Part shown: in pieces, positions 63,856-64,000 of the stretch | Numbering within the stretch: position 1 is the first letter of the stretch | Layout of the letters: each line of letters starts with the position of its first letter | From: Sinorhizobium sp. 6-70 | GTDB lineage: Bacteria; Pseudomonadota; Alphaproteobacteria; Rhizobiales; Rhizobiaceae | Reading direction: 5' to 3' | NCBI RefSeq assembly: GCF_030124375.1 | Contig: NZ_JASKLS010000008.1 | Location: 124,001 to 188,000 of the forward strand | DNA: 64,000 nt | Program-made: the position numbers and the translations under genes | Notes under the pieces: generated by a model | What the model was told of the DNA's origin: nothing | Databases searched by the model: none | Seen by the model: only the letters and a program-made list of their open reading frames with translations

Positions 63856-64000
63856 GCGTGTCTTATCCTTTTTCCTGCCCACGCAAACGCGTCTCGCCCT
63901 GCGCATCACTTTTCACGCGGGGCGATCCTTGTTCCTTCTGACGCTTGAGCCAACATGCGACGTCACGGCGCACCGGCCCCATCGGCTGGAGTCGGGCCAA
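63856..64000. other. Region upstream of plsX, edge of window
   Basis: In rhizobia a DUF177 (YceD-like) gene usually precedes plsX. Its end might be here, but none of the three minus-strand frames in these 145 bases is convincing as a DUF177 tail. Left unresolved. Confidence 0.3.

Overview
The window looks like chromosomal DNA of a Rhizobiaceae alphaproteobacterium, most likely Sinorhizobium/Ensifer. The evidence is high GC content and a complete nuoA-N operon in the rhizobial layout (separate nuoC and nuoD, a long NuoE tail, extra small genes between nuo genes). Other signs are the clpP-clpX-lon-hupB order, the plsX-fabH-ihfA-merR cluster, and several copies of a palindromic intergenic repeat resembling rhizobial RIME elements. 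I see no insertion sequence, prophage, integrase or CRISPR array. This is mostly core genome. The species call is inference from recalled gene order, not from a search.

Layout. Positions 1-16.8 kb, all on the minus strand: nuoA-B-C-D-(84-aa secreted protein)-E-F-(202-aa HhH protein)-G-H-I-J-K-L-M-N, then birA running off the left edge. 17.0-17.8 kb: two identical tRNA-Asp genes and a tRNA-Val. 17.8-23.1 kb: a cupin protein and a YhaN/YhaO (SbcC/SbcD-like) ATPase-nuclease pair. 23.4-26.8 kb: a MarR regulator, a secreted phytase-like esterase/propeller protein and the nucleoid protein HU. 27.0-32.1 kb: the protein quality-control genes lon, clpX and clpP, with heat-shock-like promoter candidates in front of lon and clpP. 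32.2-42.4 kb: mixed metabolism (phospholipase D-like enzyme, EEP hydrolase, cytochrome P450, SDR with a divergent MarR, cupin, O-acetylhomoserine sulfhydrylase-like enzyme, CoA-binding protein, EamA transporter, enoyl-CoA hydratase, thioesterase). 42.4-43.6 kb: rplM-rpsI. 43.6-47.2 kb: Lrp and divergent phhA, then agmatinase and argC. 47.2-49.5 kb: ctaA, a DUF2842 protein and a phosphodiesterase.

The clearest accessory-type system is the surface polysaccharide locus at 49.8-59.2 kb. It has a GumC/Wzc-like co-polymerase facing a five-gene operon: Wza-like lipoprotein, glycosyltransferase, WcaJ-type initiating transferase, Wzy-like polymerase and glycosyltransferase. From family knowledge and chromosomal context this resembles the upp-type locus for unipolar polysaccharide adhesin in Agrobacterium and Sinorhizobium. 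59.3-64.0 kb: a small secreted protein, a tRNA-Pro, an unknown 134-aa protein, and the merR-ihfA-fabH-plsX group.

The less ordinary observations are these. A paralogous helix-hairpin-helix-like domain occurs both in the NuoE tail and in a separate membrane-anchored protein either side of nuoF. A secreted 84-aa protein is start/stop-coupled to nuoD. The co-polymerase has a kinase domain that has lost its P-loop lysine and its tyrosine tail. A 15-bp tandem repeat lies inside the yhaN-like gene. There are also several well-formed palindromes at divergent promoters. Nothing here is clearly a wholly new system.
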